Shown in pieces: positions 1 through 7,842 of a stretch of DNA of 64,000 bases (position 1 is its first letter; each line of letters starts with the position of its first letter). The position numbers and the translations under genes were made by a program. Below the pieces are notes generated by a model, which worked only from the letters and a program-made list of their open reading frames with translations, did no database searches and was not told where the DNA came from. Source of the DNA: Kribbella sp. ALI-6-A. Its GTDB lineage: Bacteria > Actinomycetota > Actinomycetes > Propionibacteriales > Kribbellaceae. The stretch spans positions 806,001 through 870,000 of the forward strand of contig NZ_MTQN01000012.1 in the NCBI RefSeq assembly GCF_001984195.1, in the 5' to 3' direction.

Positions 1-691
1 CCATCAGCGAGTCGAACGTCCCGGTGTCCAGCCACGCCGTACCGCGCGGCAGCACCTCGACCTGCAGGCGCTTGGCGTCCAGGTACACCTCGTTCACCGA
101 GGAGATCTCCAGCTCGCCGCGGGCGGAGGGCTTGATCTCCTTGGCGATGTCGACCACGTCGGCGGAGTAGAAATACAGCCCCGGTACGGCGTAGTTGCTC
201 TTGGGCTCCTTCGGCTTCTCCTCGATGCTCAGCGCCCGGCCCTCGGCGTCGAACTCGACCACCCCGTACGCCGTCGGATCCGCGACCCGGTAGGCGAACA
301 CCACACCGCCGTCGACGTCGTTGAAGGTCTGCAGGTGCACCCCGAGCCCGGGCCCGTAGAAGATGTTGTCACCGAGCGCGAGCGCGACCGGCTCGTCCTT
401 GATGAACTGCTCGCCGATCAGGAACGCCTGGGCCAGCCCATCAGGGCTCGGCTGCACGGCGTACGAGATCTCCATCCCGAACTGCGAACCGTCCCCGAGC
501 AGCCGCTGGAACTGCGGCGCGTCGTCCGGCGTGGTGATGACCAGTACCTCGCGGATGTTCGCCAGCATCAGCGTGGACAGCGGGTAGTAGATCATCGGCT
601 TGTCGTAGACGGGGAGCAGTTGCTTGCTCGCTGCCATCGTGATCGGGTGCAGTCGGGTGCCGGAACCGCCGGCCAGGATGATCCCTCGCAT
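1..691 (-). CDS. rmlA: Glucose-1-phosphate thymidylyltransferase, 5' part only
   Basis: The enzyme makes dTDP-glucose from glucose-1-phosphate and dTTP, the first step of dTDP-L-rhamnose synthesis for cell-wall polysaccharide. Reading the minus strand gives MRGIILAGGSGTRLHP, with the nucleotide-binding GGSGTRL at residues 8-14, then KQLLPVYDKPMIYYPL and a LGDNIFYGPG segment, all classic for this family. About 230 of the usual 290 residues are here; the gene runs off the left edge. A TAAGGT box 8 bases before the ATG suggests a leaderless or nearly leaderless message. Family assignment is firm; no neighbouring rml gene is visible in this window. Confidence 0.93.
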   Translation of the reverse strand, partial: MRGIILAGGSGTRLHPITMAASKQLLPVYDKPMIYYPLSTLMLANIREVLVITTPDDAPQFQRLLGDGSQFGMEISYAVQPSPDGLAQAFLIGEQFIKDEPVALALGDNIFYGPGLGVHLQTFNDVDGGVVFAYRVADPTAYGVVEFDAEGRALSIEEKPKEPKSNYAVPGLYFYSADVVDIAKEIKPSARGELEISSVNEVYLDAKRLQVEVLPRGTAWLDTGTFDSLM

Positions 692-764
692 GCGACCGCA
701 CCTTACCGACGTTGGCGGTCCATGCCACATCGAGCACTGGTCCACTGCCGGCAGAGCTCACCGT

Positions 765-2390
765 TCACTCCATGTGATACTCCGCGAACCGGGTCCGCAG
801 GTCCTTCTTCGAGAACTTGCCGACCGACGTCTTCGGCACCTCGTCGATGAACTCGACCGCATCCGGCAGCCACCACTTCGCGACCAGCGGCTCGAGGTAC
901 GCCAGGATCTCCTCACCCGTGACCGACTCGCCCTCCTGCAGCACCACACAGGCCAGCGGCCGCTCGTCCCACTTCGGATGCGGTACGCCGATCACGGCCG
1001 CCTCCTTGACCGCCGGGTGGGCCATCAACAGGTTCTCCAGCTCCACGGAGCTGATCCACTCGCCACCGGACTTCACCAGATCCTTCGTCCGGTCGACCAG
1101 CCGCACCGATCCGTACTGGTCGATCGCCGCGACGTCGCCGGTCTTCATCCAGCCGTCCTCGGTGTTCAGCTCGACGCCCGCGTCCGGCCGGTAGTACTCG
1201 GCCGCGATCCACGGCCCGCGGACCTGCAGCTCGCCGGTCGCCTCGTCGTCCCACGGCAACTGTGTGATCGATCCCGGCTCCACGATGCGAACCTCGACGC
1301 CCGGCAACGGCAGTCCCTGCCGGGCCCGCAGCTTGGCCTGCTCTTCCTCCGGTAGCTCCTGATCGCGGACCGGCACGTGCGAGGCCGTCGCAACCGGGCT
1401 GGTCTCCGTCATGCCCCACGCCTGCAGGATCGGCTTGCCCAGCTTCTCGCGGAACGCCTCCGACAACGCGAGCGGCACAGCCGAACCACCACACGGGATC
1501 CGCCGCAGCTTCGGCAACTCGACGCCATCGAGCAACGGCAGCAGTCCCTGCCAGATGGTCGGTACGCCGGCGGACAGCGTGACCTCCTGCTCCTGCAGCA
1601 GTTTCAGGATGCCCTGCGGCGACATGTCCGGCCCCGGGAACACCAGATTCGCCCCCGCCATCGGCGCCGCGTGCGCCAGCCCCCACGCATTCGCGTGGAA
1701 CATCGGGACCACGGGCATCACCGTGTCGGTCTCGTGCAACCCGAGGCCCGCATTCGTCAGGACGCCGATCGAGTGCAGCCAGGTCGAGCGGTGCGAGTAG
1801 ACGACGCCCTTGGGATGGCCCGTCGTCCCGCTCGTGTAGCACATCGCGGCCGCCTGGTTCTCGTCCTCGACGTGGAACTCGACCGGCTCCGCGGCCGCCA
1901 GCAGCTCCTCGTAGTCGTGGAACCGGTCGTCGTCCGGAAGCTCCACGGCCGGAGCGCCGGCCGGCAGGTCGTCCATCACGACCACATGCCGCAGGAGCGG
2001 CAACCGGTCCAGCAGCGGGAGGAAAAGCCCCAGCAGCGAGCGGTCCACGAAGACGACCTCGTCCTCGGCATGGTTGGCGATGTACACGACCTGATCGGGG
2101 AAGAGCCTGATGTTCAGCGTGTGCAGGACCCGGCCTGTGCAAGGCGCGGCGAAGTACAGCTCGAGGTGCCGCCCCGAGTTCCACGCGAACGTGCCGACGC
2201 GACCGTCGGCGCTGATGCCCAGATTGTCGAGCACACCGCCGAGGCGCCTGGTCCGCGCGGCCCACTCGCCGTACGTCATGGTCGTGGGCGCCGGGCCGCC
2301 GGTGTGCACGGTCTTGTCCGGGAAGAACTGCTCCGCCCGGCGGAAGATGGTGTCCAGGGACAGCTGGTAGTCCTGCATCAGACCCTTCAT
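765..2390 (-). CDS. Long-chain fatty-acid-CoA ligase (AMP-forming)
   Basis: A 541-residue acyl-adenylate-forming enzyme that activates a fatty or aryl acid with ATP and CoA. The AMP-binding signature YTSGTTGHPKG is at residues 185-195; further on are the GWMKTGD and DRTKDLVKSGGEWIS motifs and the C-terminal catalytic lysine region TSVGKFSKKDLR. The reading frame is open further upstream, but I chose the ATG at 2390 because the residues before it are not family-like and would cover the divergent promoter. It faces a MarR regulator across a strong palindrome, so the regulator probably controls it, with the acyl-CoA dehydrogenase nearby (3393-4565) as a plausible pathway partner. Substrate cannot be told from sequence. 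Confidence 0.92.
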   Translation of the reverse strand: MKGLMQDYQLSLDTIFRRAEQFFPDKTVHTGGPAPTTMTYGEWAARTRRLGGVLDNLGISADGRVGTFAWNSGRHLELYFAAPCTGRVLHTLNIRLFPDQVVYIANHAEDEVVFVDRSLLGLFLPLLDRLPLLRHVVVMDDLPAGAPAVELPDDDRFHDYEELLAAAEPVEFHVEDENQAAAMCYTSGTTGHPKGVVYSHRSTWLHSIGVLTNAGLGLHETDTVMPVVPMFHANAWGLAHAAPMAGANLVFPGPDMSPQGILKLLQEQEVTLSAGVPTIWQGLLPLLDGVELPKLRRIPCGGSAVPLALSEAFREKLGKPILQAWGMTETSPVATASHVPVRDQELPEEEQAKLRARQGLPLPGVEVRIVEPGSITQLPWDDEATGELQVRGPWIAAEYYRPDAGVELNTEDGWMKTGDVAAIDQYGSVRLVDRTKDLVKSGGEWISSVELENLLMAHPAVKEAAVIGVPHPKWDERPLACVVLQEGESVTGEEILAYLEPLVAKWWLPDAVEFIDEVPKTSVGKFSKKDLRTRFAEYHME

Positions 2391-2482
2391 GACCCCACTG
2401 TGCCAGTTCCAGTGGCGCCTTGACCATGACCTCATCAGGCACTCAGTACGCACTTTTCAGGAACTCATCCCATCGGGTCAGA

Positions 2483-2514
2483 TAGATGTCACAACATACG
2501 TGTCGTGTAATCTA
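2483..2514. promoter_or_regulatory. 32-bp palindrome, probable MarR operator
   Basis: TAGATGTCACAACA and TGTCGTGTAATCTA are separated by 4 bases and match as an inverted repeat at 11 of 14 positions. The site lies between the divergent acyl-CoA ligase (start 2390) and marR (start 2521), ending 6 bases before the regulator's GTG. The location and symmetry fit an autoregulated MarR operator; this is inferred, not tested. Confidence 0.6.
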
Positions 2515-2520
2515 TTGCGG

Positions 2521-2988
2521 GTGAAGCCGGCGGAAGAGCTGCGATACCTGGTGCTCGCGATCCAGCGCGAGGGAAATCGCCTGCTCGCCGCCGATCTCCG
2601 CCCGCTCGGCATCACCCCGTCCCAGGCCGAAGTACTGCGGGTTCTGCGCGACCACGGCCCGCTGACCCTCAACGCGCTCGGCGGTCTGCTGGTCTGCGAA
2701 ACGGGCACGAGCCCCAGCCGCCTGGTCGAGCGACTGGTCGGCCAAGGACTCGTACGGCGCGAGATCGACAAGGTCGACCGGCGTTATCTCGCGCTCAGCC
2801 TCACCTCGCGCGGCCGTCAGCTCTGCCGGCGCGTCGTCACCGCCGAGGAGCGGCTGCACCGGCGGATCGCGGAGCTGACCGCCGGACTGCCCGTCGACGA
2901 AACCATCAGCACGCTGCGAGCCGTCGCCGAGGCCTTTCCCGCCGGTGCGGCCCTGGCCCGCCGGCGCGACACCGTGAAGGAGAAATAG
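2521..2988 (+). CDS. MarR-family transcriptional regulator
   Basis: About 155 residues with the MarR winged-helix layout: an N-terminal helix (KPAEELRYLVLAIQREGNRLL), then the HTH segment ITPSQAEVLRVLRDHGPLTLNAL, and the wing DKVDRRYLALSLTSRGRQL. Start is taken at the GTG right after the palindrome at 2483-2514; the open frame reaches back to 2389 but that part overlaps the divergent gene's start and looks non-coding. It ends 2 bases before the SRPBCC gene, so the two are likely co-transcribed. Expected role: ligand-released repressor of itself and of the divergent acyl-CoA ligase. Confidence 0.85.
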   Translation: MKPAEELRYLVLAIQREGNRLLAADLRPLGITPSQAEVLRVLRDHGPLTLNALGGLLVCETGTSPSRLVERLVGQGLVRREIDKVDRRYLALSLTSRGRQLCRRVVTAEERLHRRIAELTAGLPVDETISTLRAVAEAFPAGAALARRRDTVKEK

Positions 2989-2990
2989 TC

Positions 2991-3389
2991 ATGGAGTACG
3001 CAAGCTCGACGATCCCCGCTTCCCGCACCGCGATCCGGCACGCGCTGCTCGACGCACGCGCGCTGCCCGAATGGAACGAGGCCTTCGTCTCCGTCGACGG
3101 ACCGGCCACGCCGACCGTCGGTACGCCGTACGCGCTGCGTGTGCGTCCGCGCTTCACCGGCCGGCTGACGTACACGGTGATCGAGCCGGACCGGGTGGAG
3201 TTCGTCTGGGAGGTGCCGGGGTTCCACGAGACCGCCAGCTGGATGATCGGGCCGGACGGCGAGGTGACCCACGGGTTCAGCCAGTCCGGCCCGCTCGCCG
3301 CCGTGCTGCGGCCGGCGTACCGGGGAATCGCCGCCGTCCGCCTGGGCCGCCTCACCAACCGCCTCAGCCAGCTGGCCCGCGCCGCCTGA
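2991..3389 (+). CDS. SRPBCC (polyketide cyclase-like) small protein
   Basis: A 132-residue protein of the START/SRPBCC type: it opens with SSTIPASRTAIRHALLDARALPEWNEAF, the usual 'boundary values, place, W-N' pattern, followed by beta strands (TYTVIEPDRVEFVWEVPG) and a C-terminal helix. Such proteins bind hydrophobic ligands or act as cyclases or stress proteins. It starts 2 bases after marR and may help handle the same lipid or aromatic ligand. It meets the acyl-CoA dehydrogenase tail-to-tail, 3 bases apart. Ligand unknown. Confidence 0.8.
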   Translation: MEYASSTIPASRTAIRHALLDARALPEWNEAFVSVDGPATPTVGTPYALRVRPRFTGRLTYTVIEPDRVEFVWEVPGFHETASWMIGPDGEVTHGFSQSGPLAAVLRPAYRGIAAVRLGRLTNRLSQLARAA

Positions 3390-3392
3390 TTC

Positions 3393-4565
3393 CTACTGGA
3401 AGTGCGCCCCCGGCTTGCGGTAGCCGCGGAGCAGATCGCGGGAGATGATCAGCCGCTGCATCTCGTCGGTGCCCTCGAAGATGCGCCACAACCGGACCTC
3501 ACGGAACCACCGCTCGATCGGTAGCTCCTTGGTGTACCCCATGCCGCCGTGGATCTGCAGGACCCGGTCAGCGACCCGGTTGACCGTGTTGGTGCCGTAG
3601 AGCTTGGCGATCGCGCTGTCGTGCTGCGGGTGGCGGCCCTGGTCGACCACCCACGCGGCGTACAGGACGAGCCAGCGGGCCGCCTCCAGCTCGACCTCCG
3701 AGTCGGCGATCATCCACTGGATCGCCTGGTTGTCGGCGATCGCACGGCCGAACGTCTCCCGGCTGTTCGCGTGCTCGATCGCCAGCTCCAGCAGGCGCTC
3801 GCAGGCCCCGATGCCGCGCGCGGGAATCAGGAACCGCCCCTTCATGATCCATCGCATCGCCAGCTCGTACCCCTGGCCGATCTCGCCGAGCACATGATCG
3901 GCCGGCACTCGCACGTCGTCGAAGTTGAGCGTCGCCGGAACCGCCTGGCCCATCGTCACGATCGGGTCCGACGTCCAGCCGCGATCGCGATCGACCAGGA
4001 ACGCGGTGAACCCGCCTTTCGACCCCAGCTCCGCGTCCGTCACCGCGATCACGATCGCGAAGTCGGCCTCGTTGCCGCCGGTGATGAACGTCTTTTCGCC
4101 GCGGATCACCCACTCGTCACCGTCGCGCCGGGCCGTCGTCCGGATCGCCCGTGTGTCCGACCCCGCGCCCGGTTCGGTGATCGCGAAGCAGGACCTGCGC
4201 TCGCCGGAGATCGTCGGCAGCAGGTACTCCTTGCGCTGCTGCTCGTTGCACTCGTAGAGGATGTTGTCGGCCTCGCCGCCGAAGGAGAACGGCACGAAGG
4301 TCCGGCCGAGTTCGCTGGTGATCAGCGCCTGGTCGACCGCCGACAGGTTCATCCCGCCGTACTCCTCGGGTGTGCTCAGCCCCCAGAACCCGAAGCTTTT
4401 CGCCTTCTCCCGCAGGGCTTTTACGGCCTCGGGCTCGACGCCGGGCAGGCCCTCTCGCTCCCGCCGCAGGACGTCGTTCTCCAGCGGCATCAGCTCCCGC
4501 CGGACGAACTCGCGAGTGGTGGCCCGGATCGCCTGCTGTTCCTCGGTGAGCGAGAAGTCGACCAT
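3393..4565 (-). CDS. Acyl-CoA dehydrogenase
   Basis: A 390-residue flavoprotein that introduces the alpha-beta double bond in acyl-CoAs. It begins MVDFSLTEEQQAIRATTREF (typical N-terminus), has the FAD/substrate motif ITEPGAGSD, and ends with WRIFEGTDEMQRLIISRDLL, where the glutamate of FEGTDE is the usual catalytic base. The open frame begins at 4634, but the ATG at 4565 matches the family start and is preceded by a GGAGG-like site. Its nearness to an acyl-CoA ligase and a MarR regulator suggests fatty-acid or aromatic-acid degradation. Chain-length preference cannot be judged. Confidence 0.93.
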   Translation of the reverse strand: MVDFSLTEEQQAIRATTREFVRRELMPLENDVLRREREGLPGVEPEAVKALREKAKSFGFWGLSTPEEYGGMNLSAVDQALITSELGRTFVPFSFGGEADNILYECNEQQRKEYLLPTISGERRSCFAITEPGAGSDTRAIRTTARRDGDEWVIRGEKTFITGGNEADFAIVIAVTDAELGSKGGFTAFLVDRDRGWTSDPIVTMGQAVPATLNFDDVRVPADHVLGEIGQGYELAMRWIMKGRFLIPARGIGACERLLELAIEHANSRETFGRAIADNQAIQWMIADSEVELEAARWLVLYAAWVVDQGRHPQHDSAIAKLYGTNTVNRVADRVLQIHGGMGYTKELPIERWFREVRLWRIFEGTDEMQRLIISRDLLRGYRKPGAHFQ

Positions 4566-4659
4566 GCAACGCCTCCTGCGTTCTGCGTCCGGAAGAATGC
4601 CTGAAGAGTGCCTGTTGAGTTCCTTCTTTGCCACCCTAGGCCGATCTAGCCTCGATCAC

Positions 4660-5529
4660 ATGCTGACCGAGATTCGCGGAACTCGCCTGTACGTCGACCA
4701 GCGGGGTGCGGCCGACGCGCTGCCTCTGCTCTACCTGCACGGCGGCCCCGGCGCGGGGTCGTTCGACTTCCTCGCCTTCCAAGGGGATCGACTGGCCGAG
4801 CGGCTCCGGCTGATCGGCGTCGACCAGCGCGGTGTCCAGCACTCCGATCCCATCGACGGACCTGTCACCGAGGACATGCTGATCGCGGACTTCGAGGCGC
4901 TGCGGGAGCACCTCGGGTTCGCGCGATGGGCCGTGCTCGGCCACTCGTACGGCGGCCGTCTCGCGCTGCGCTACGCGGCTAACCATCCGTCGTCGGTGAG
5001 CCACGTGATCTTCGAGAATCCACCGTGGGACATGGTCTTGGCCACTCGCACCCTGGTCGAGTCCGCCCTGCCCCTGCTCACGGAGTTCGGCCTGCGGGAC
5101 GCGGCCGACGAACTCTTGGGCTGGTCGGGTCCCGCAACCACCGAGATGTGGATCGAACGGACGAGTCTGCTGCACCAGCTCGGGGAACGCCGGATGGAGA
5201 TCTACCTCGGCCCGGCGTCCCATGACCTCAAGCTTCCGTCCGGCGATCTCCCCGACGAGATCCAGGACCGCGCGGGCTACTTCGCGGAGACCATCACCCA
5301 CACGGCCGGCTTCAACGAGTCCCTACTCCCGCTGCTGCACCAACTGTCCGCGCCGGCCCTGCTCGTCAAAGGCGAACACGACCCCGTCACCAGCCCTGAG
5401 GAGATTCACCATTTCCAGACTGATGTTCTCCACGGCACCTATCAACTCTTCACAGGCGCGGGCCATTTCGTCCACGCCGAGCAACCCGAGGCGTACGCCG
5501 CTGCCGTCAGCGACTTCCTTCTCCGGTGA
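4660..5529 (+). CDS. Alpha/beta hydrolase, proline iminopeptidase-like
   Basis: A 289-residue alpha/beta hydrolase. The oxyanion motif HGGPGAG is at residues 27-33, the nucleophile elbow GHSYGG at 94-99 (Ser96), the acid in KGEHDPV and the histidine in GAGHFVHAE near the C-terminus, so the triad is complete. HGGPG is typical of the S33 peptidase/proline iminopeptidase branch, but the substrate is not determined. The box TAGCCT seven bases before the ATG points to a leaderless message and supports this start over the longer open frame. It converges with nadE, 7 bases apart. Confidence 0.87.
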   Translation: MLTEIRGTRLYVDQRGAADALPLLYLHGGPGAGSFDFLAFQGDRLAERLRLIGVDQRGVQHSDPIDGPVTEDMLIADFEALREHLGFARWAVLGHSYGGRLALRYAANHPSSVSHVIFENPPWDMVLATRTLVESALPLLTEFGLRDAADELLGWSGPATTEMWIERTSLLHQLGERRMEIYLGPASHDLKLPSGDLPDEIQDRAGYFAETITHTAGFNESLLPLLHQLSAPALLVKGEHDPVTSPEEIHHFQTDVLHGTYQLFTGAGHFVHAEQPEAYAAAVSDFLLR

Positions 5530-5536
5530 GCTGAGA

Positions 5537-6352
5537 TCAGACCGCGATGGGAACGGCTCGCTTGTGCGCGGTGCGCCGGTGCGTGGCGATGATGATCTCG
5601 GCGGCCTCGGCGTCGATCTCGCGGCCTTCGAGGAAGTCGTCGATCTGGTCGTAGGTGACACCCAGAACGGCTTCGTCGGGAATGCCCGGCCGGTCGGACT
5701 CGAGGTCGGCGGTGGGGACCTTGCCGGTGATCTCGGGCGGGGCGCCGAGGCGTTCGCCGATCGTGCGGACGCGGCGCTTGTTCAGCCCGGACAGCGGCGT
5801 CAGGTCGCACGCGCCGTCGCCGTACTTGGTGTAGAAGCCCATCACGGCCTCAGCCGCGTGGTCGGTGCCAACGACCAGTCCTCCGCGGGCACCGGCGACG
5901 GCGTACTGCGCGATCATCCGCTGCCGTGCCTTGATGTTGCCGGCATGGAAGTCCGCCCGTTCGCCGAGACCGGCATGCGTGACCGCGGCAACCATCGCGT
6001 CCGTCGCGGGCTTGATGTCGACCGTCAGCGTCTCGTCCGGCTTGATGAACTCGAGCGCCCGCTTGGCGTCGTCCTCGTCGTGCTGCACGCCGTACGGGAG
6101 CCGCATCGCAACGAACCTCGCGTCGCCGCCGTCGGCCCGGACCCGCTCGACCGCCAGCTGGCACAGCCGCCCGGCGACGCTGGAGTCGACGCCACCGCTG
6201 ATTCCCAGCACGTACACCGTCGATCCCGCCAGCCGCAGCCGATCGGCGAGGAAGGCCACGCGCCGCTCGATCTCCAGATCAGCATCGAACGACGGCGACA
6301 CGTCGAGCTCAGCGATGATCAGTTCCTGCAGATAGCGACGGTCCTCGCTCAT
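5537..6352 (-). CDS. nadE: Ammonia-dependent NAD+ synthetase
   Basis: Converts nicotinic acid adenine dinucleotide to NAD+ with ATP and ammonia. The 271-residue length equals the short NH3-dependent form, with no glutaminase domain. The PP-loop SGGVDSS is at residues 52-58, and TDHAAEAVMGFYTKYGDGACDLTPL and the C-terminal PTADLESDRPGIPDE segment are the family hallmarks. Note that many actinomycetes use a longer glutamine-dependent enzyme; this one would need free ammonia or a partner. Confidence 0.95.
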   Translation of the reverse strand: MSEDRRYLQELIIAELDVSPSFDADLEIERRVAFLADRLRLAGSTVYVLGISGGVDSSVAGRLCQLAVERVRADGGDARFVAMRLPYGVQHDEDDAKRALEFIKPDETLTVDIKPATDAMVAAVTHAGLGERADFHAGNIKARQRMIAQYAVAGARGGLVVGTDHAAEAVMGFYTKYGDGACDLTPLSGLNKRRVRTIGERLGAPPEITGKVPTADLESDRPGIPDEAVLGVTYDQIDDFLEGREIDAEAAEIIIATHRRTAHKRAVPIAV

Positions 6353-6700
6353 CGATCTCCCTCACCGGTCGAATCCTGGTCTCCAGTATCAGGTGCCCAT
6401 TCCCCCGACCCTCACGCCGACCCGCGGGACGAGATGCGGCAAGCGGCCGCGACGCGGTGCCGCGGCTGCCGGCCGGGCACTTGTGACCTGGCACGGCAGT
6501 GTCGGACGGCCAAGTGCCGCGCGGGAGGAGGCACGTTCCTGCGCAAGTACGAGCGGCGCCCGCTCCGGGAGCTATGCATCGGCGGCGGGTTGAAGTCGAC
6601 CATGACCGGCGCGCCGGGAGCTGCGCAGCGGCAGGATCGCCCAGCCCACGCGGTTGTGCCGACGCGGCGTACGACGTACGGACTGGCCGGGGCCGGACAT
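6353..6700. other. Intergenic region, no firm gene; weak Cys-rich frame
   Basis: No gene is convincing here. One plus-strand frame from an ATG at 6434 keeps G/C at most third positions and would encode a Cys-rich start (RCRGCRPGTCDLARQC), but it runs straight through the SRP RNA gene with no family likeness, so I do not call it. The region probably holds the nadE promoter and the 3' flank of the RNA gene. Confidence 0.4.
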
Positions 6701-6792
6701 AAGGATTCCCCGCGCACCCGGAAGAGCTCACTTACCCTTGCTGCCTTCCGGCCCTGGGGGAGTTGGGCGAGATACCGCCACGCGGGGAACCA
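6701..6792 (-). ncRNA. ffs: Signal recognition particle RNA, small bacterial type
   Basis: Read on the minus strand, the sequence closes with a perfect 9-bp stem TTCCCCGCG/CGCGGGGAA (6781-6789 with 6706-6714), and the tip holds GGCCGGAAGGCAGCAAGGG, the conserved GGAA tetraloop and asymmetric internal loop bound by Ffh. The core is 84 nt, the usual size of the short SRP RNA (4.5S) of Actinobacteria. Exact ends are estimated. It sits alone, not beside dnaX as in some relatives. Confidence 0.9.
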
Positions 6793-6933
6793 GCAGAGAG
6801 TGTACGGGATTGCGGGGTGGAACCGGGAATCGACCCCCAGGCCGACGGACGGCGTCTGCCGCGCTCGCCGAGCACCCCGCGACCGAACAGGGACCCGACC
6901 TCCAGCTAGGACGCGCGACCTAAAGTGGGCGCC

Positions 6934-7749
6934 GTGACGAAACTCTCGTTCGGGCCGTTCGGGATCACCACTGGGTTGACGAGTTCGCCGGAGTCGATCG
7001 AGGCGGCTCGGGTAGCTGAAGAGTTGGGCTACCCGGCGATCTGGTTGTCGGGTGGACCGTTGCCGGGACTGCAGACGATCCGGGACCTGGTCGAGGCAAC
7101 GAACAGGATCAGGTTCGTGAGCGGGATCCTGTCGGTCGACTCGTACGAGCCGGACGACGTCGCTGCGACGTACTCGGCTCTCGAGGCCGAGGCCCCGGGG
7201 CGGTTCACCGTGGGATTGGGTGGAGCGCACGGGGCTCGGCCCGTGGCCACGGTCAGGGAGTACCTCGACCGGCTGGGCGCCGTACCGGAGGAGCACCGCC
7301 TGCTCGCGGCGCTCGGGCCGCGCATGCTGGAGCTGGCTCGCGACCGGACTGCCGGGGCGTACCCGTTCCTGGTGACCTCGGAGTACACGGCAAGTGCTCG
7401 GGCGATCCTGGGAGCTGACAAGCTGCTGGCGGTGAGTCACCTGACGGTGGTGGAGACCGACGCCGAGCGAGCGCGCGCCATCGCTCGGGAGCCGATCAGC
7501 TTCTTCGTCACGCTGCCCGGCTACGCGGCAAACCTCCGGCGGATGGGGTTCAGCGACAGCGACCTGGCCGAGCTGCCGGATCGCATGGTCGACGCGCTGA
7601 CGGCATGGGGCACGCCGGAGCAGATCGCCGACCAGTTGCGCGAGCACCTGGAGGCCGGCGCCGACCACGTCGCCGTCAACATTCTGACCGGGGTGACCGG
7701 GCCGCAGCCGATCGAGCAGTGGCGCGCGCTGGCGCCGATGCTGCTTTAG
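6934..7749 (+). CDS. LLM-class F420/FMN-dependent oxidoreductase
   Basis: About 271 residues of the bacterial luciferase-like TIM barrel: it begins TKLSFGPFGITTGLT, continues EELGYPAIWLSGG, RIRFVSGILSVDSY and GRFTVGLGG, and ends with TAWGTPEQIADQLREHLEAGADHVAVNIL, all family-typical. Such enzymes in actinomycetes usually take electrons from F420H2 or FMNH2; the substrate is unknown. Two in-frame GTG codons are possible (6925 and 6934); I chose 6934 because TAAAGT lies exactly 7 bases before it, a leaderless spacing seen repeatedly in this window. Confidence 0.85.
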   Translation: MTKLSFGPFGITTGLTSSPESIEAARVAEELGYPAIWLSGGPLPGLQTIRDLVEATNRIRFVSGILSVDSYEPDDVAATYSALEAEAPGRFTVGLGGAHGARPVATVREYLDRLGAVPEEHRLLAALGPRMLELARDRTAGAYPFLVTSEYTASARAILGADKLLAVSHLTVVETDAERARAIAREPISFFVTLPGYAANLRRMGFSDSDLAELPDRMVDALTAWGTPEQIADQLREHLEAGADHVAVNILTGVTGPQPIEQWRALAPMLL

Positions 7750-7770
7750 CGGCTGCGTTCGCCGACTGGC

Positions 7771-7842
7771 CGAGGACCGAACTCAGCCTCTGGTCGAAGA
7801 CCGAACTCAGCCTCTGGTCGAGGAGCGAACTCAGCCGCTCTG
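7771..7842. repeat. Three 24-bp tandem repeats
   Basis: Three adjacent 24-bp units share the core CGAACTCAGCC; the first two differ at one base, the third at a few. They lie between the convergent oxidoreductase and the GNAT-SET gene, and the last unit contains the GNAT-SET stop codon. Slipped-strand expansion at a gene end is the simplest origin. Confidence 0.85.

Noticed and set aside
6434..6660. Cys-rich plus-strand frame that looked like a zinc-finger protein
   Set aside because: It continues through the SRP RNA gene, has no ribosome site, and matches no family; GC3 bias alone is not enough.
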